A stretch of 60,000 nucleotides of DNA from Owenia fusiformis (Eukaryota; Annelida; Polychaeta; Sabellida; Oweniidae). Within the stretch, counting starts at the first letter, position 1. The number at the start of each line of letters is the position of its first letter. The DNA is taken from assembly GCA_903813345.2 (NCBI GenBank), contig CAIIXF020000012.1, positions 19,849,520 to 19,909,519 of the forward strand, given 5' to 3'. Of this stretch, positions 26,301 to 41,300 are shown one piece after another. The notes beneath the pieces are model-generated. The model was not told the DNA's origin, ran no database searches, and saw only the letters and a list, made by a program, of their open reading frames with translations. The position numbers and the translations under genes were made by a program.

Positions 26301-29300
26301 TTTTTTCTCTGGTTGTCTATTCGTCCATGTTTTCTTTAAGTGCAGCTCAGTCTTTGGGGGTTGTCTCAATAATCTATTCTCAACAGGACAGTAGGTAAGA
26401 GAATCACATCATTTTTCTTGTTAAAGCATTTTTAATATTGGATGATGTCCAAAATACCAACAGTTGTGGGGACATACAAATATTTTCCTCAGTGAAAATG
26501 TTTACTTTCAATTGAAATTCAAGTGAAGGGTGAGAAAATATTTCAATTTCTTTAAAAGTGGATTATTCAGGGTGGGTCAAATCCATGAAAAACTCTTTTG
26601 AAATCCACATAAAATTCTTAAAATTCCTTTTTGTCATGAAACGATTATGTTTACATAACATGCCTTCTCTCTTAACGCAGATCTTTCACCATATGAAATT
26701 TTAAAATAGCAGACCCTACAAAATTGGGTTACCCTGTATAAAATATATTTTTACTAGGGAGACAATAATTATCCAATTAGTGGTCTTAACAAAAGTTTTC
26801 AATTAGAAGATATGTAACAGAGATAATGGCAGATCAAAAAAACATCATTTTCATAACAAACTAATTGATCTTAATTCTTCGCGCTAACTAATTCCTGTGA
26901 ATGAAATATAATTGTTTTGATTCAAAACAAAAATTAGAATGAAAAATAGGGAAGGTACCAAGAAAAGACAAGGACTTATAAAAAGTACAATCACTAAATT
27001 GCACAGACTGATGTTAGAATGTTAAAGACAAGTACCCCATTCCTGTGTTTTAAAGAAAAAGACTTAGGCTGTAATGAAATGTAATAAAAAGGTGGATGTA
27101 ATCACGTTCATGTCTGATAATAAATCACCAATAACCAAGGATTATTATTCCTGGACATTTTAATGGATAAAAAGTAAACAGACAAAGATTTTAGAAAATA
27201 GTTTTCTTGGTTGAACATCGTCACTCAGATGTACAGATAAGAAGGTAAGGACTTGCACAAAAGAAAATGGAACAGGATGACTTTTTGCAAATTAATTACC
27301 AATTAAATAAAAAATAAATTTTTCGTGAATAATCAGAACTTTTCAAGACTGAAGTATCCATCTATGACCCACATATAATTCCCCTTCTTTTACACCCCAG
27401 TCACATTTCCTACGGCGACCTTGCGGTCTATCATTTCTGCGGCCAGTAGCTTTTCTACGCTCGCCGCAGAATTTCTGCGCTCTCATACTTTTGTAGTCAC
27501 ATTTCCCACGGCAGCCACACGGTGAATTTTAAATTTATATTGATAAATAATAGTTTTTTCATTTTATTTACATCAGGACAATTTATAAATGTTATTCAAA
27601 GTGCTAGGATGTAATATCAAATGAAAAGTGATCGTGAAACATTGACAAATAATGATTCAATCTTGTTGAGCCAGTTGATTTCTACGGGGACCTCAGAAAT
27701 GAACAAATATTATAACTCCGAGTTATAATTTATACGCCTTCCCTTCGACCTGTAAAAATCTGCATATGCCGTACGGAGGCCGCAAGGCGAGCGTAGTTTT
27801 TCTACGCTCGCCGCAGAAATTCACCGATTTAATTGTTATGCGGTCGACTTGCGGCTGCCGTGCGACAAATGTGATTGGGGTGTTAGGCGTATTGCAATAC
27901 ACACACCACTTACATAGATGTTAATGTTAATTTAAGCATAAATGGACTGTTTTGCAAGTGAATTCATGCAATATCCTTAATTCATTTTTACGAAAGACAG
28001 GGTTCCACACATCATTCACCTACAGTATGTCTCTTCTTTTGCTTCCTGCATTCAGCTATTTCATATCAACAAACAAGTGAAGGCCATGGTATTATTGAAC
28101 ATGTGTCCAAAGGAAAAAAGGGAAGATCAAAGGATAAAATTTGGTGAGAAGATAAAATCTGTAACCTGGCATTCTGGAAGATGTCACATTTTTAAATTCG
28201 TAATTCACAAACCTGTAGTATCTGTATCTACATCCATTTCTTCCAGTGTACCCAAAGAGGCTCCATCTTTGACTGGACGTTTACGCTTTCGATTTACAAC
28301 GGGCCTCGGCTTAGTAGGGCCTCCTTTTGGAGCAAGATAGAGAGCGAGGACATCTTTTGATTGTTGTTGGCTCATTGGGGGCATGTGGAACTTCATATGT
28401 TCCTAGTATATAGAAAATAGATATGTTTATGAGTGTTTCTTGCTGAGATCCTGTTCCATATCATTTACTCATGTATACAGATGTACATGTTTAATGCATG
28501 TATTAATTAATCAACAACACGGTGGCAATAGAGATACTTTATTTTATTTTATTTATGACTTTTCAATAATACGATTCAATAATAGTCAAATAATAGAGGT
28601 AAACAAATGATCATACATCTGCAAAGAGGTATATTCAAGATCATGTGTAAAATGATACATGAGGACATGATAACTAGATTCTATGTTTGAAGGGCTATTA
28701 CGTGTATTTCTCATCCTAATAATACTAAATACTTTCAATTCACAATGATATAATTATAGATCACCCAACTCAAAAAAATAACCAGTGAATAGGACATTAC
28801 AAAAGTGTTACTATTGTATTGACACAGAATACCAGTCACAAATGGAACAAACCCAATGGCAAATTCTGGTCATAAAAATGATGGCTATGGCAATATGTCA
28901 CAACTTTGTGATCTAATGAGCTAATAAAGCTAGATACTCACATCCAATTGTCCTTGTGGCAGAGGGACATTGTACCCTGGGAAGGAAACCAACTTGGCAG
29001 TGTCATAAGAAACTGAAAATAGAAAATTATTGCTATACAGATTGATATAATATTATCATTATTAGACAAGCGCTTTTTAACAGTGGCACGTTCTTTAGAC
29101 GAGCTTGCTTTCCCAGTTTATTCCATGTGAAATCTTCCCTTACTTTCCCAGTTCATATATTTCTATCCGACATTTCAGGATTCTCTTAATTTTCCGTGCA
29201 ACATTTTAACATTTTCTCATTTTTCAATGTAACATTTCAAGATTTTCTTATTCTCCCAAGTTACATTTTAAGATTTTCTTGTTTTTCACTGTAACATTTT

Positions 29301-32300
29301 AGAATTTTCTTATTTTATAATGTAATATTTTAGGATTTTCTTATTTTTACTGCAACAATTCAAGATTTTCTAGTATTATAGCACATTGGGAGGTATATTA
29401 GGGGAAATGCTGAACCTCAGAGATTTCAATATGGGCACAGCATTGAGCTGTTAAGTTGTTATTAACATAAAAAACATTTTCTAACGATCATGACAAATTT
29501 CCCTTAGTTGAATAAAATATGGGAAACCTCATAACAATTTACTAGAAGATCAAAAGTAATTCTGCATTTACTTGGCTGACTTTTATAATTAATGCACACT
29601 CTTCTTATTCTTAAAATATTATCTACTTCACAGGTTGACTGAACGGTTGCAAATATCTTTAGCTAAATATGATAAAATATAATATATATCAAGTCAAATC
29701 AAAAGACTTAAACACCAGTTTCACTTTATTTTGTAGGAATACCTTCCCAATAGATTGATTTTGAGGGTTTCATCAACACCCTTTGAGCGAAGATAACAAG
29801 GGTACATCATGTAGGATACAAAAGAACGGATTTCTTTCCATGATTTTCAAAAAATTGTTGCAATTTCATAATTAATATCAATTTTCTTTTTTATCAATCA
29901 TTCCCTTCAGGACGTTTTGACAATCCAAAACTCACAGCTCATCCCAGGTATTACTGCATTTTCAATCTTAAAAGGCTTTATTATTTGTTGAGACAGGATT
30001 TTTTTGAAATACATATTTGGAATAACATTCATACACCCTCCTCATGCACTAAAGAAACATACCATACCATGTAAATCTTGTATTATAGGAGATCATCATA
30101 CCCACCTCCCATCCATTATGAATCCCCCCCTGTTTGATAGAATATTCTATCGAAAAACAAGACATCTGACCTCCATGGTTTTTGAAACCCTGTGTGTACT
30201 ACTATTTAGATATACAAAGATAGATGTATCTTTATCTATAAATGAAATGCCATGAGGGTCATACTTTAAAATGCAAAATGAGGGAGATATTGGTGAAATC
30301 TGCATGGTTAATCAATAAAACATCTTCAACTACGCTATTAGTTAAATAGATATGCGAGAAAACTGTAATTTATTTTGCAATTTAGAGAAAAATAGAGTGA
30401 AATAAGCGGAACTAGATTGATGGTTTTATTCAGGGCATGGTGTCAGTTTACCTGCATTTTAATGACAACAATTACAAAAAGATATAAATCACGACTTGGA
30501 AAATTGAAAAAAAAATGACAATCAAAATGTGCTGGTTAAAGACAAATCATTAGTTTTATTTCACTTTCAATAAGGGTAGATTTCCTTTATGTGAAACTAA
30601 ACCGAAAAAACTTCAAAGAATTAATCATAAATCTATAGTCTATTGAGAATTTGACAGTAAATGTTGGATTTATGTTTGTTGGTATACTAAGAGGGGATGT
30701 TAACTCTGTGTAAACTTGGTTGGACACGTGCTGGCAATTCTCCACCAGTAATTATAATGTCATTTCAATTTTAAACGTTGGTGAGGAATACAAAGTCGTT
30801 AGACCGTATGAAGCACATACGCCAAGCTCGTCCCGAGATGCATAAATAACTCTGGGGAGCGCATCCCTTTGACAAGCATTATCAGGTCTTATTTTACGAT
30901 TGTCTGATTTATGGATTTTTAGAAATGAATGTTTATACTTTATTCACACACTTTTACATTTGCACTAATGCTGAAAATTTTCAAGAGAAATTGTTTTGTG
31001 AGTTTCGACAGATATTTTAATGAACTTAACTTGGTTTTGTTATACTGTAAAATAAAGTAAAAGTGAGGATTTTAGGGCACCCATATCCATGTTTGTAATT
31101 CTCATTCTCATTATTTTCAAGAAATTCATCAACATTTTGGTCAAGAAAAATTCTACTGCATCCATTTTGACAGTTTCGCTATCATAAGGCATTTACTATG
31201 TATGAAAACAATGAAATCCAACTTGATAACTGTACCAATCAATTTTATGGAATTACAGGTGTTTGTGATGTTTGCATATTTGTAACTGAGTTCCACAATT
31301 CTATGTTCAGTGCTCAATGTTCAGCAATGTTCTGTAACAAATTGTAACACTGATTACCATAACAACCTTTCAGGTGGTTGTATTTTGTAATGTTTACATA
31401 TCTTCTTCAATTTAGCTTAATTTATCTGCTTATGTTAGCAGTCTCACTTGGAAATAACTTCAAATGAATATGATATGACGAGGATTTTTAATGTAGATTT
31501 CCAAACTCATGAATTTCTCAAATACGACACCAGGTATATTACACAAAAGGTTCTACTAGCATACTCTTAATAATTCTCGCTTTTTGACATTAAAATCAGA
31601 TGAATAGATAACAGGACAGACCCCTATCCAATCCCATAGCCAAAAATGGTGACTATAGCTATACAAACTGGACTCAAATAAGAACAATAAGAACAAAAAG
31701 TTTGTACTTTAGATGAGTAATGGTACATCCACAATTAAAAACAAAACAAAAAACAAATCAGAATTATAAAAGAATGCTTCAAGCGGCTCCTCAAACAAAA
31801 CACATACACACAATTAAGGCATGTTGGCACACTTGGACTCGAACATACAAAAACACGTGCAACCTAAATCTAAAATATCTCAGAAAAAGCCATGTTATCC
31901 GATCATATCAATGGGACGTCATTAAAGATTTACAACTTGTGTATGTTAGGCAAATATATGAATGAAGAAATCAGTCAAGATGACGTTTGACACCTCACCA
32001 TGCATCCATGCTAGAGAGGTTGATTTAGCAGTTACTGGAGCCTTTAGTTAAAAATCTATATGAAGTGTGTTACATTGTTGCATTTCTATATATTATTTAA
32101 AATGAGAATACTGCCTGTTGCTTTTGTTTATAAATAATTTGACTTTTTCACACTCATTATGATTTTTATAAAAAAATACTTATTTCAATTCCCTTTTAAA
32201 GTGCATTAGGGGAAAAATCAACATTTGTACAGTATTATTATCTTGATCCATCAGATTTTTATATGACGAAGGAATATACTGGTTTAACATTTGTACATTA

Positions 32301-35300
32301 TATATCATACATAAAATGTAAAATAGACATTAGTCAACTGTACTGTATAATGGGGCCATCATTTTTGGACTTGAAATGCCAACTCTGTTGAGTTAAATAA
32401 ATGAGAGGGAAAAGAGGGTGGAAACGGGACATTGACATTTTCCAAAACTATTGCCAGATATAAAACCTTAACAAGGTATTAACATGCAAAATGTCACCAC
32501 CTACCATTTGTTACAGATGCCAAATGGTCAAATATGTCACCAATTATATGGTGGTGACATAAAAACTGTTAGGATTATCATGAAATAAAGTTTTCATCTC
32601 AAAGTTTTAGAAAAAGGCATGACACAGAATTATGAGCAAAAAAAAATATTGTAAAATTTGGACATTTTCTGGGACTTTAATGAGAAGATATTGGGCAACA
32701 AATCAGATTTCTGGAAAAGTACTATTGCAAAAGAAATTTGAAATACATTATCTAGGTTATTTGGTAACCATAATATATCAGATCTGTTTACATATTAAGG
32801 AAGCTACAAGTAGGTATAATGCCCTTGCAAAAGCAAAACAGAATCAAAACAAAAATGAATGTTGAAGGGAAAACAAAGAGATACAAGTGTCAAGTAAACC
32901 CAGAAATGCAAGAAAAATCAGGTTATTTATTCAAAGTTCAAATTGTGATATGTACATTAGCTGATATTGTACCAGGTAAAAGTAGATGGCATTTTTGTTA
33001 CGCAAGGTATCTTGTCAAATTCCAAGGGACATACAGATATAATGTCAACTCATTCAAATTGATCTTTAAATTGATTGAATTTTTTAGAAATGTGAAAGTG
33101 GCGTGATGCATCACAGTGACTAAAACCCAATAATTCTATTTACTCTGTTTTGTATAAAAATTGAAGTTTGCAACCATACAAAGCATTCTGTTTGCCTTGA
33201 AATGTTGGTATCACGTGGCAGATCAATAGTTACATATCTATTTGTATTATTTTCTTGTATAATATTTAAATTTCAACCGTGAAGTCGTGACTTTAAAATA
33301 ACAATGCAGTCTTTTGTCTTTGAACATTCTCTTTTGTTCTATGTTATGATTCATTTTTTACTCTTTGTTGTTATATGTTACTAATGAACACACCCATTCT
33401 GGATTTCACAATTCAAATTAATCAATCCATTGAATATTTGGAAATGTCTGGATTCTGCCGTCTTTTTTTATAACAATGCACTCACATTTAATAATAAGTA
33501 ATACACTTATACTCATTAAAAGATACTTCAGTAATGCACTCATACTTAGTCAGAGATGTTTCAGTAATACACTCATATTCAATAAGATATATTTGAGTAA
33601 TGCACTCATATCCAGGAGAGATGTTCTTGTAATGCAAAATGCACTCATTCTCAATAAGATGTTTCATTAATAACCCAATACACAGAAATAGATGTTTCAG
33701 TAATGCACTCATCTTAAATAAAAGATATTTCAGTAATGCACTTACACTCAATAATAGATGTTTCAGTAATGCACTTAAACTCAATAAGAGATGTTTCAGT
33801 AATGCACTTACGCTCAATACGAGATGTTTCAGTAATGCACTCATCTTAATTAAAAGATATTTCAGTAATACACTTACGCTCAATACGCGATGTTTCAGTA
33901 ATGCACTCATCTTAAATAAAAGATATTTCAGTAATGCACTTATTTAAACTCAATAAAAGATGTTTCAGTGATGCACTTACACTCAATACGCGATGTTTCA
34001 GTAATGCACTCATCTTAAATAAAAGATATTTCAGTAATGCACTTATTTAAACTCAATAAGAGATGTTTCAGTGATGCACTTACGCTCAAAACGCGATGTT
34101 TCAGTTATGCACATATACTCAATAAAAGATATCCTAGTGATGCACTTACGCTCAATATAAGATGTCTCAGTAATGCACTTATGCTCAATACGAGATGTTT
34201 CAGTAATGCACTTATGCTCTATACTCAATGTTTCATTAATGCACTTCCGATCAATACAAGATGTTTCATCAATGCACTTACGCTCAATACACGAGGTTTC
34301 AGTAATGCACATATATTCAATAAAGGACGTTCCAGTGATGCACTTATACTCAATGTTTCATTAATGCACTTCCGATCAATACAAGATGTTTCATCAATGC
34401 ACTTACGCTCAATACACGAGGTTTCAGTAATGCACATATACTCAATAAAGGACGTTCCAGTGATGCACTTACGCTCAATACGAGATGTCTCAGTAATACA
34501 CTTACGCTCAATACAAGATGTCTCAGTAATGCACTTACGCTCAATACAAGATGTCTCAGTAATGTACTTACGCTGAATATGAGATGTGTCAGTGATGCAC
34601 TTACGCTCAATACGAGATGTCTCAGTAATGCACTTACGCTCAATACAAGATGTCTCAGTAATGCACTTACGCTGAATATGAGATGTGTCAGTGATGCACT
34701 TCAATCAATACGAGATGTCTCAGTAATGCACTTACGCTCAATCAGATACAACCCATAATACACACAGTAATGCATGTTTCAGCAATACATTCATACTCTT
34801 GAAGAGATGTTTCAATAATTCACTAAAACTCAGAGAGAAATATTTTTGCAATTCATTCCACACAGTGCACCCACACTCACTTGGAGATATTTAAGCACTG
34901 CACTCATCATCTTTAAATGAGATATTCCAGCAATGCAGTCAAACCAGCCATCATAAATAAAAAAATTAGATCACATTCTAAATGATTGAAATTGAAGTTC
35001 TATCACCTTGTTTATCTCGTTATTCAAAATATCCCCCAATGCATTTGTGGTTGAATAATTGACTGTATCCCGAGAGGGAACAAAATATGAAAGATTCCAG
35101 CGATTCAGACTGCCACATTTCACAAAGGGGCTTCAAGGGGCATCATAAATAATACAAAAGAAACAGGTAATTAAACCGGTTTACTTCAATGTAATCATCA
35201 AGTGCGGCTAATTGTCCATGGATACGAGGAGTTATCTCATGATGGTTTTTTAACATGAATAATTGAGAAAACAATCCACTTGATGCTCAGGAACCCTTAA

Positions 35301-38300
35301 TTGTCTTCAATACATCTATTCAGAAATTTAATGCTTTTCAATAATAATTCATATAAAATTATCATGTTTACATGAAAATATGTAGATATTAAAATTTGAA
35401 CAACAGGCCATTTGTTTGCTTTATTTCTTGCTGGTTCCTTTCTTTTCTAGCATTTTGCAAGGTGTAACAATGGTTGCTACCATAACATTTTATTTACCAG
35501 TTTGTTAATTGATCGTCTTGGTGAACACCTTTGTAAACAACCTGTGTAAATATATCCAAACAAAATATGTTCCTTTGCTTATATTTCTATCACACTATTT
35601 CTCTTCAAAATTTGAATAAAGTGTCTGATTGTTCTGGCATTTTTAAACAATTTAGAGTATTATCTATTTGTCTGTATCCCCTACTCCTTGCTAATTCCTC
35701 TAAATCTTGGTTTATTTCACCTTTTAAAACATGACTCTCTGGTATTTTTTGAACAGGTATTTCACCAGTTGTGTTTGCCAAGCAATCAGAGGTATTAGTG
35801 TAGTTTCAATTATTTTCAGACAGTTTTAATTATTTAAAGTTTTATAATGTTTTGTGAATCATTCAAGAACCTTATGTTTACCTGGCTATTGAGCACATAG
35901 AAATGTTCAAATAAATTTATTTATTTTCAATTCATTTTAGAGTATGCATTAGTAGATGTATAATGATACCATTTCCAACTGTTTATTTAATAGTTACGCT
36001 ATTACTTCCTGAGTCTGAGAAAAGTAACATAAAAAATTATTTAATACATTAAAAATAACTTAAACCATAACCACTGAATGACATATAAACAAATATATCC
36101 CTGCAATCAAGTAGGCAGAAACAAAAAAATAAAAAGTTGAGCGCTTTAATGAGTATTTAATGGTGAATTAAAGTATTGAATGACAAATGGAGAAAACTTC
36201 TTATGTCATATGGAAACAAAAACAAATAAAATGTCAGTTTTAATCATAAATGGGGGAATGAGAATGGTAGATTCAAAATAAAAATGTCAATGCTAAAATT
36301 AGAGCCATCAAAAACAATCTACATGTAACTTAAGACATGACATGAATTATGCGTCTTATTCTTGTGCTTTCAAAAATAAAGATAAAAACAAGACAATAGT
36401 GTAGCAAGAAGATTCAATTGCAGGTACAAAGACTATGATACAATTAATTATAGCCCCAAAATAAAATGCAAAATGACACCATTTGTAAGTTGTGTTTCTG
36501 ATTGGTTTTAATAGTAACTTATGACAGCAAGACATATATCCATGAGGTTCATTCTAGAAATGATTCAAAAATAAATGAAAATAAAACCTTCATGGGGTTT
36601 TTAGAGTGATGTTTTCAGGAAGGGAGGCACACTTTTATGAATAAAAAAATGCTTCTTTTTCTGGAGAAATTGTAGGGATATATTTAAAGTCGTTCTGGAG
36701 CTAAAGGCGAAGAAAATCATTTGTAAAGTGACACTTCTTTTCTTAAAAATCAAACACCAGTAAAAGTTATAATTACAATAAGAAAGATACGTTTGAAATT
36801 ATGTCATTTTTTCATTATTTTAACACATTTTGTGTACCAATCATCTGAACAATATCTACAGTTCTCTTGATTTCATACTGCAATTGTTGTTTAAACATTT
36901 CATTAGAAATAAAATGAAAATCAAAATTCTACACTAAATAAACTTGTTATGAAAATGATTTGTACAATTTCAATCTAAATGATCATTGGCATTTTCTGCA
37001 AGGGCTAGCAATCCACCTGACTCAGATCAATGATCAGTAATTAAACCATTTAATTGGTGTAACGATACTTCATCATCTCACTATTAAATTAACCAATCAG
37101 AGACCTGGTATTAAATTAATCAAGGATGAGGTATAAAATACATGAAGCATTTAGAAATGAAGATAAAGCTGATAAACAATCGCCATATCAAGAAGTATTG
37201 CCGATAATTTTTTATAATTTAGTCACTTAGCGGATGGTCGATTTGAATAAGGTAAGAGAGACTGTCTATTTTATTACTTTGTGTCATCTGTATGTGGAAA
37301 ATAAATGTATTCTACTTTTTCTGTATTGTGCGAGTGTTAATGATAAAGAAATCAAAATATTTCTATTAAATCATAACATTGGTTCAAGTTGCCTTCAGAG
37401 AGACATATTATAATATTTATATTCTTCAAGATTTTTTAATTACATAATTACAATTCTTTGATTACATTAGTTTAACTTATTAATTATTCACTGTTTTTTG
37501 CCCAATCCAATAAAATGTTAGATTTATCTTAGGAACAGACTGCCAATAAATAACTTGTCAAATTCATGGTTTTGTAGAATGAAATATCACAGATTAAAGT
37601 CTTATACAAATGAAATGGTTTAAGGATGCAGTACCAGGTCAGCGTAGAAAAAGTTCCAGACATTAGATTTTGCTCATATTTTTTACAATGTATCACTATG
37701 ATGTTATCATCGTCCAAGTGCAATATGAAGAGGATTGACCGTCTGGTAATTACAAAATAAAAAAATTATTTTACCCACCCAAAATGAATCTTTTTACTTT
37801 TTTGAGTTTTCAATAGAGCTGGCACCTTTCGAACCCTGGTTTTCGTATCCACTAATTGCGACTCAAGAACAAGTTTTCCCATAAAAGTGAAAGGGATAAA
37901 ATATGCTTGATAAAATGTTTGCAATTTAATTCTTTTCTGGAAACACCATTATCGAAATAAACTATAATTTTTGAATAAGACTAAATGCGAAAATGACGTT
38001 CTTGGGAGCTAGCTTTCTCAAACCGGAAGTCAAACCTGCGCAAACAGACGTGAAAACCGACCCGGTACTGCATCCTTAAAGCTAATGAAATATAGATAAT
38101 AAATAGTAAAATAAAGTAATTTTTCAAATGGATTGTAGTCTGATGTATTCTATTAAAAAAAACATGAAACTAATATTACTGTATCACTACTGAATGATGT
38201 TTCCCCCATGGCATATATCAGAAAGGTCACACTTATTCAATACATAGTTCACTCTCTCTTAAAACGTAACAACTCTTCAGATTTCAATACTATTTACATT

Positions 38301-41300
38301 CACGGTAAGACCTGCGAAACCTATCATTATTATCCCTTCCAATTTCATTACTTTCTACCCAATATTCAATGTTTTAAAATGTGCAGGTTTATTTATGGTT
38401 GGGATTAAATTGGTGTTTGATAACCACTGAACCATGTCCATCCATATCTCCGATACATAACATATCACTTCCACTTTGGTATGATTTCGCTCAATTCCAA
38501 TCTTAAACCTAAACAAAGTATTTGATTCCTTACACATTTTGCAACATACTTTTGTTATGTTCATCGACAGAGAAATAAGTTCAATTCTTGGCAATTCCTC
38601 CATATAGTTCTTTTTATGAGGAAATTCATGATTCATTTAACATTTAATTTTATGGAACAACACTTCATTTATCATTTTCCTTTCAAGATGTTTTCAAGTT
38701 AAAAAAAAATGAATGATTGTATTTCATTATTACATTTCACACATTTTTTTCTGTATGTGTAATATTTTCTTGGGATATTATTTCAAGGATTTCAGGATGC
38801 AAATAAAATATATAATGTAACTGTGACTAAATAATGCAAAATATCATAGTGGAGAAAATATAGCAATACAATGTTCAATACAATGGAAGAAAATATATGG
38901 CAAAAACAGGAAAAACAATATGAAAAACAATCTACAAATCAAATAAATCAGAACACAGAATAATGATTCCAGAAATTATTCAAATATTGTTTATGAAAGC
39001 ACATTTATGAAACTACACTTTCGACTGATTACTCTTATTGTTTCAAACAGTTGATGTCTAGCTTGACTTTTTGGCCCTGTGTTCAAGTTGAATGGGTTCT
39101 TAATGAAATACAGCCCCATTATTTGACCCATAGTAAATATGACACTCAATTGTCAATGAGGAGATAGTTTGTGAAATTAATGAAATAAAACTCATTGTTG
39201 AATTTCAAAATATTTGTGAGATGTCTTCATTACATTATTTAGTATATGCTGGAAGCCCTTTTGGTCCCTCCCTCTGAAGATGAAGTGAATTACTGATGTC
39301 AACATTTGACGAGACTTTGATAAAATTATGCAATAAGAAAAAAGAAAAAAACACACGATCACTTGCTCAAAAGCTTTGATTAAATCATTTTTGAATTATG
39401 AATGTTCAAATGCAAAAATTTCATGCTGGATCAAATCATTAAATTATTTTCCCTAGTTATTAAGACCATCATAATATAAAAACATGAAAATATACATTTC
39501 AATCTAAATATGATCAATTGCCATAGTAATCTATATGACTGATTAAATACACTTGTAACTCATCACTTGTATGGACTGACACGTATCAAGGATACTATCA
39601 ACAGGTACACAAGAGTAAGGGAAGGGAGAAAATGAAGATTTCATTTATAGTGAAAAATGTAGCTTTTCAAGTGAAATTCAAATGAATGGGAAATCAACAA
39701 CAGCTTAGCCTATAATGCTTTATAAGCGATTGGCAAGCCATTCTTGTAAAACATGATTATGATGAAATAAATTGATAATGTATAAAAAAAATGAGCTAAA
39801 AATAAAAAAAAAATTTATATGGTTGAAAAGGATTAATAGTAAGCTATAACAAAATTAACTTTGCTTTTTCAAACTTTGGACACCATCCCTAAAATGATTT
39901 CAATCAGATAAAATTGATGATTGATTATTATAGCTTACTGGCTTCTTGGTTTTCATCAATTATCTATTCTCATATCACAACATTAAAAATTCAACTTAGA
40001 TGTGGCCGAAAATTAAAGATGATTTTAGAATATGAAAATGAAGTATTCTAGATAACTGACTACATTAATTATGTTTTATTGAATTCCTTGTTGAGATAGT
40101 TACATCAAAGGACATTCTTGTTTCATATTCTTTCTCATATTATCTGTATCCTATGCAATGGGTGCATCATAAATAAAAAAAGAGGATATGCAATCTTAAG
40201 CATCATGGTGCCCTTAATAAGATACATACATACATAATACCCTTGAAAACTACAGATTTTTAGGTAAAACAAAACACAGGAAATCAGGTAAACCTAGAAA
40301 TATAATATTCATGTACAAATAACTTTAAATTCCAATGTTAAAAGCCTTTAATTTCAATTATGAAAATATTTTAGGGATTTAAATAAACTAAAGTCGTGGA
40401 TCATTATTTTTGTACCAAATGGTTTTATCTTCTGAATAAAAATCATCAGTCAGGAATGAAACAGCAAGCAGATGATAGACCATTGTCATGAATGGTGTTT
40501 TAAACAGCAAGCAGATGATAGACCATTGTCATGAATGGTGTTTTAAACAGCAAGCAGATGATAGACCATTGTCATGAATGGTGTTTTAAACAGCAAGCAG
40601 ATGATAGACCATTGTCATGAATGGTGTTTTAAACAGCAAGCAGATGATAGACCATTGTCATGAATGGTGTTTTAAACAGCAAGCAGATGATAGACCATTG
40701 TCATGAATGGTGTTTTAAACAGCAAGCAGATGATAGACCATTGTCATGAATGGTGTTTTAAACAGCAAGCAGATGATAGACCATTGTCATGAATGGTGTT
40801 TTAAACAGCAAATCCTCATAAAATAATTCTGTAAATGAGAGATAGATCAGAAACTGAACTCTATCTGAAAGACATAAGAACATGAAAATCAATAAAAGCA
40901 TTTTGGAGGCAGGGTTTGGCTTGCTGAATGTATATAAATAATATATCTGCTTTATGAGTACACAGATGTATAAAATATCAAACCATGCATTAACAAACAA
41001 TTAAATATCAGGTAAAATAACACCTGTGTTTTAATGCAATACTTAATTCTTATTCCTATTCTGAAGATTTCATATGCTTCCTCTTCAAATTCTTTCTTAA
41101 CATATTTTGATTTTTGATGCTCACTTTTAAAGGATACTACATTTTTCTTTATTAGTTCTCCTTTTAACACCATTTGTAATTAGCAATGTAAAGCTTTTGT
41201 GTTTACGGGTTTCGTATTTAGTTTATGGGCCTGCTATATCGAATCACCTGTTGACTCTATTATAATGTCAACTTTATAAATGGTAGACCTAAGAATTAAA

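Larger units (their letters stand above)
23393..28212 (-). other. ZCCHC8 intron (4.8 kb)
   Basis: AT-rich, no coding exon recognised. It contains two MITE-like elements (25,148-25,397 and 27,399-27,887) and otherwise plain sequence. Confidence 0.7.

Noticed and set aside
28077-28340. 87-codon plus-strand open frame
   Set aside because: Antisense shadow of the ZCCHC8 exon at 28,213-28,402.
33488-34704. Open frames up to 179 codons with Cys-containing 11-residue repeats
   Set aside because: Present on both strands through the 33 bp array and located in a ZCCHC8 intron; best explained by repeat length divisible by three.
33474-34750. CRISPR-like regular repeats
   Set aside because: Units are contiguous without unique spacers and the genome is an animal's; it is a minisatellite.
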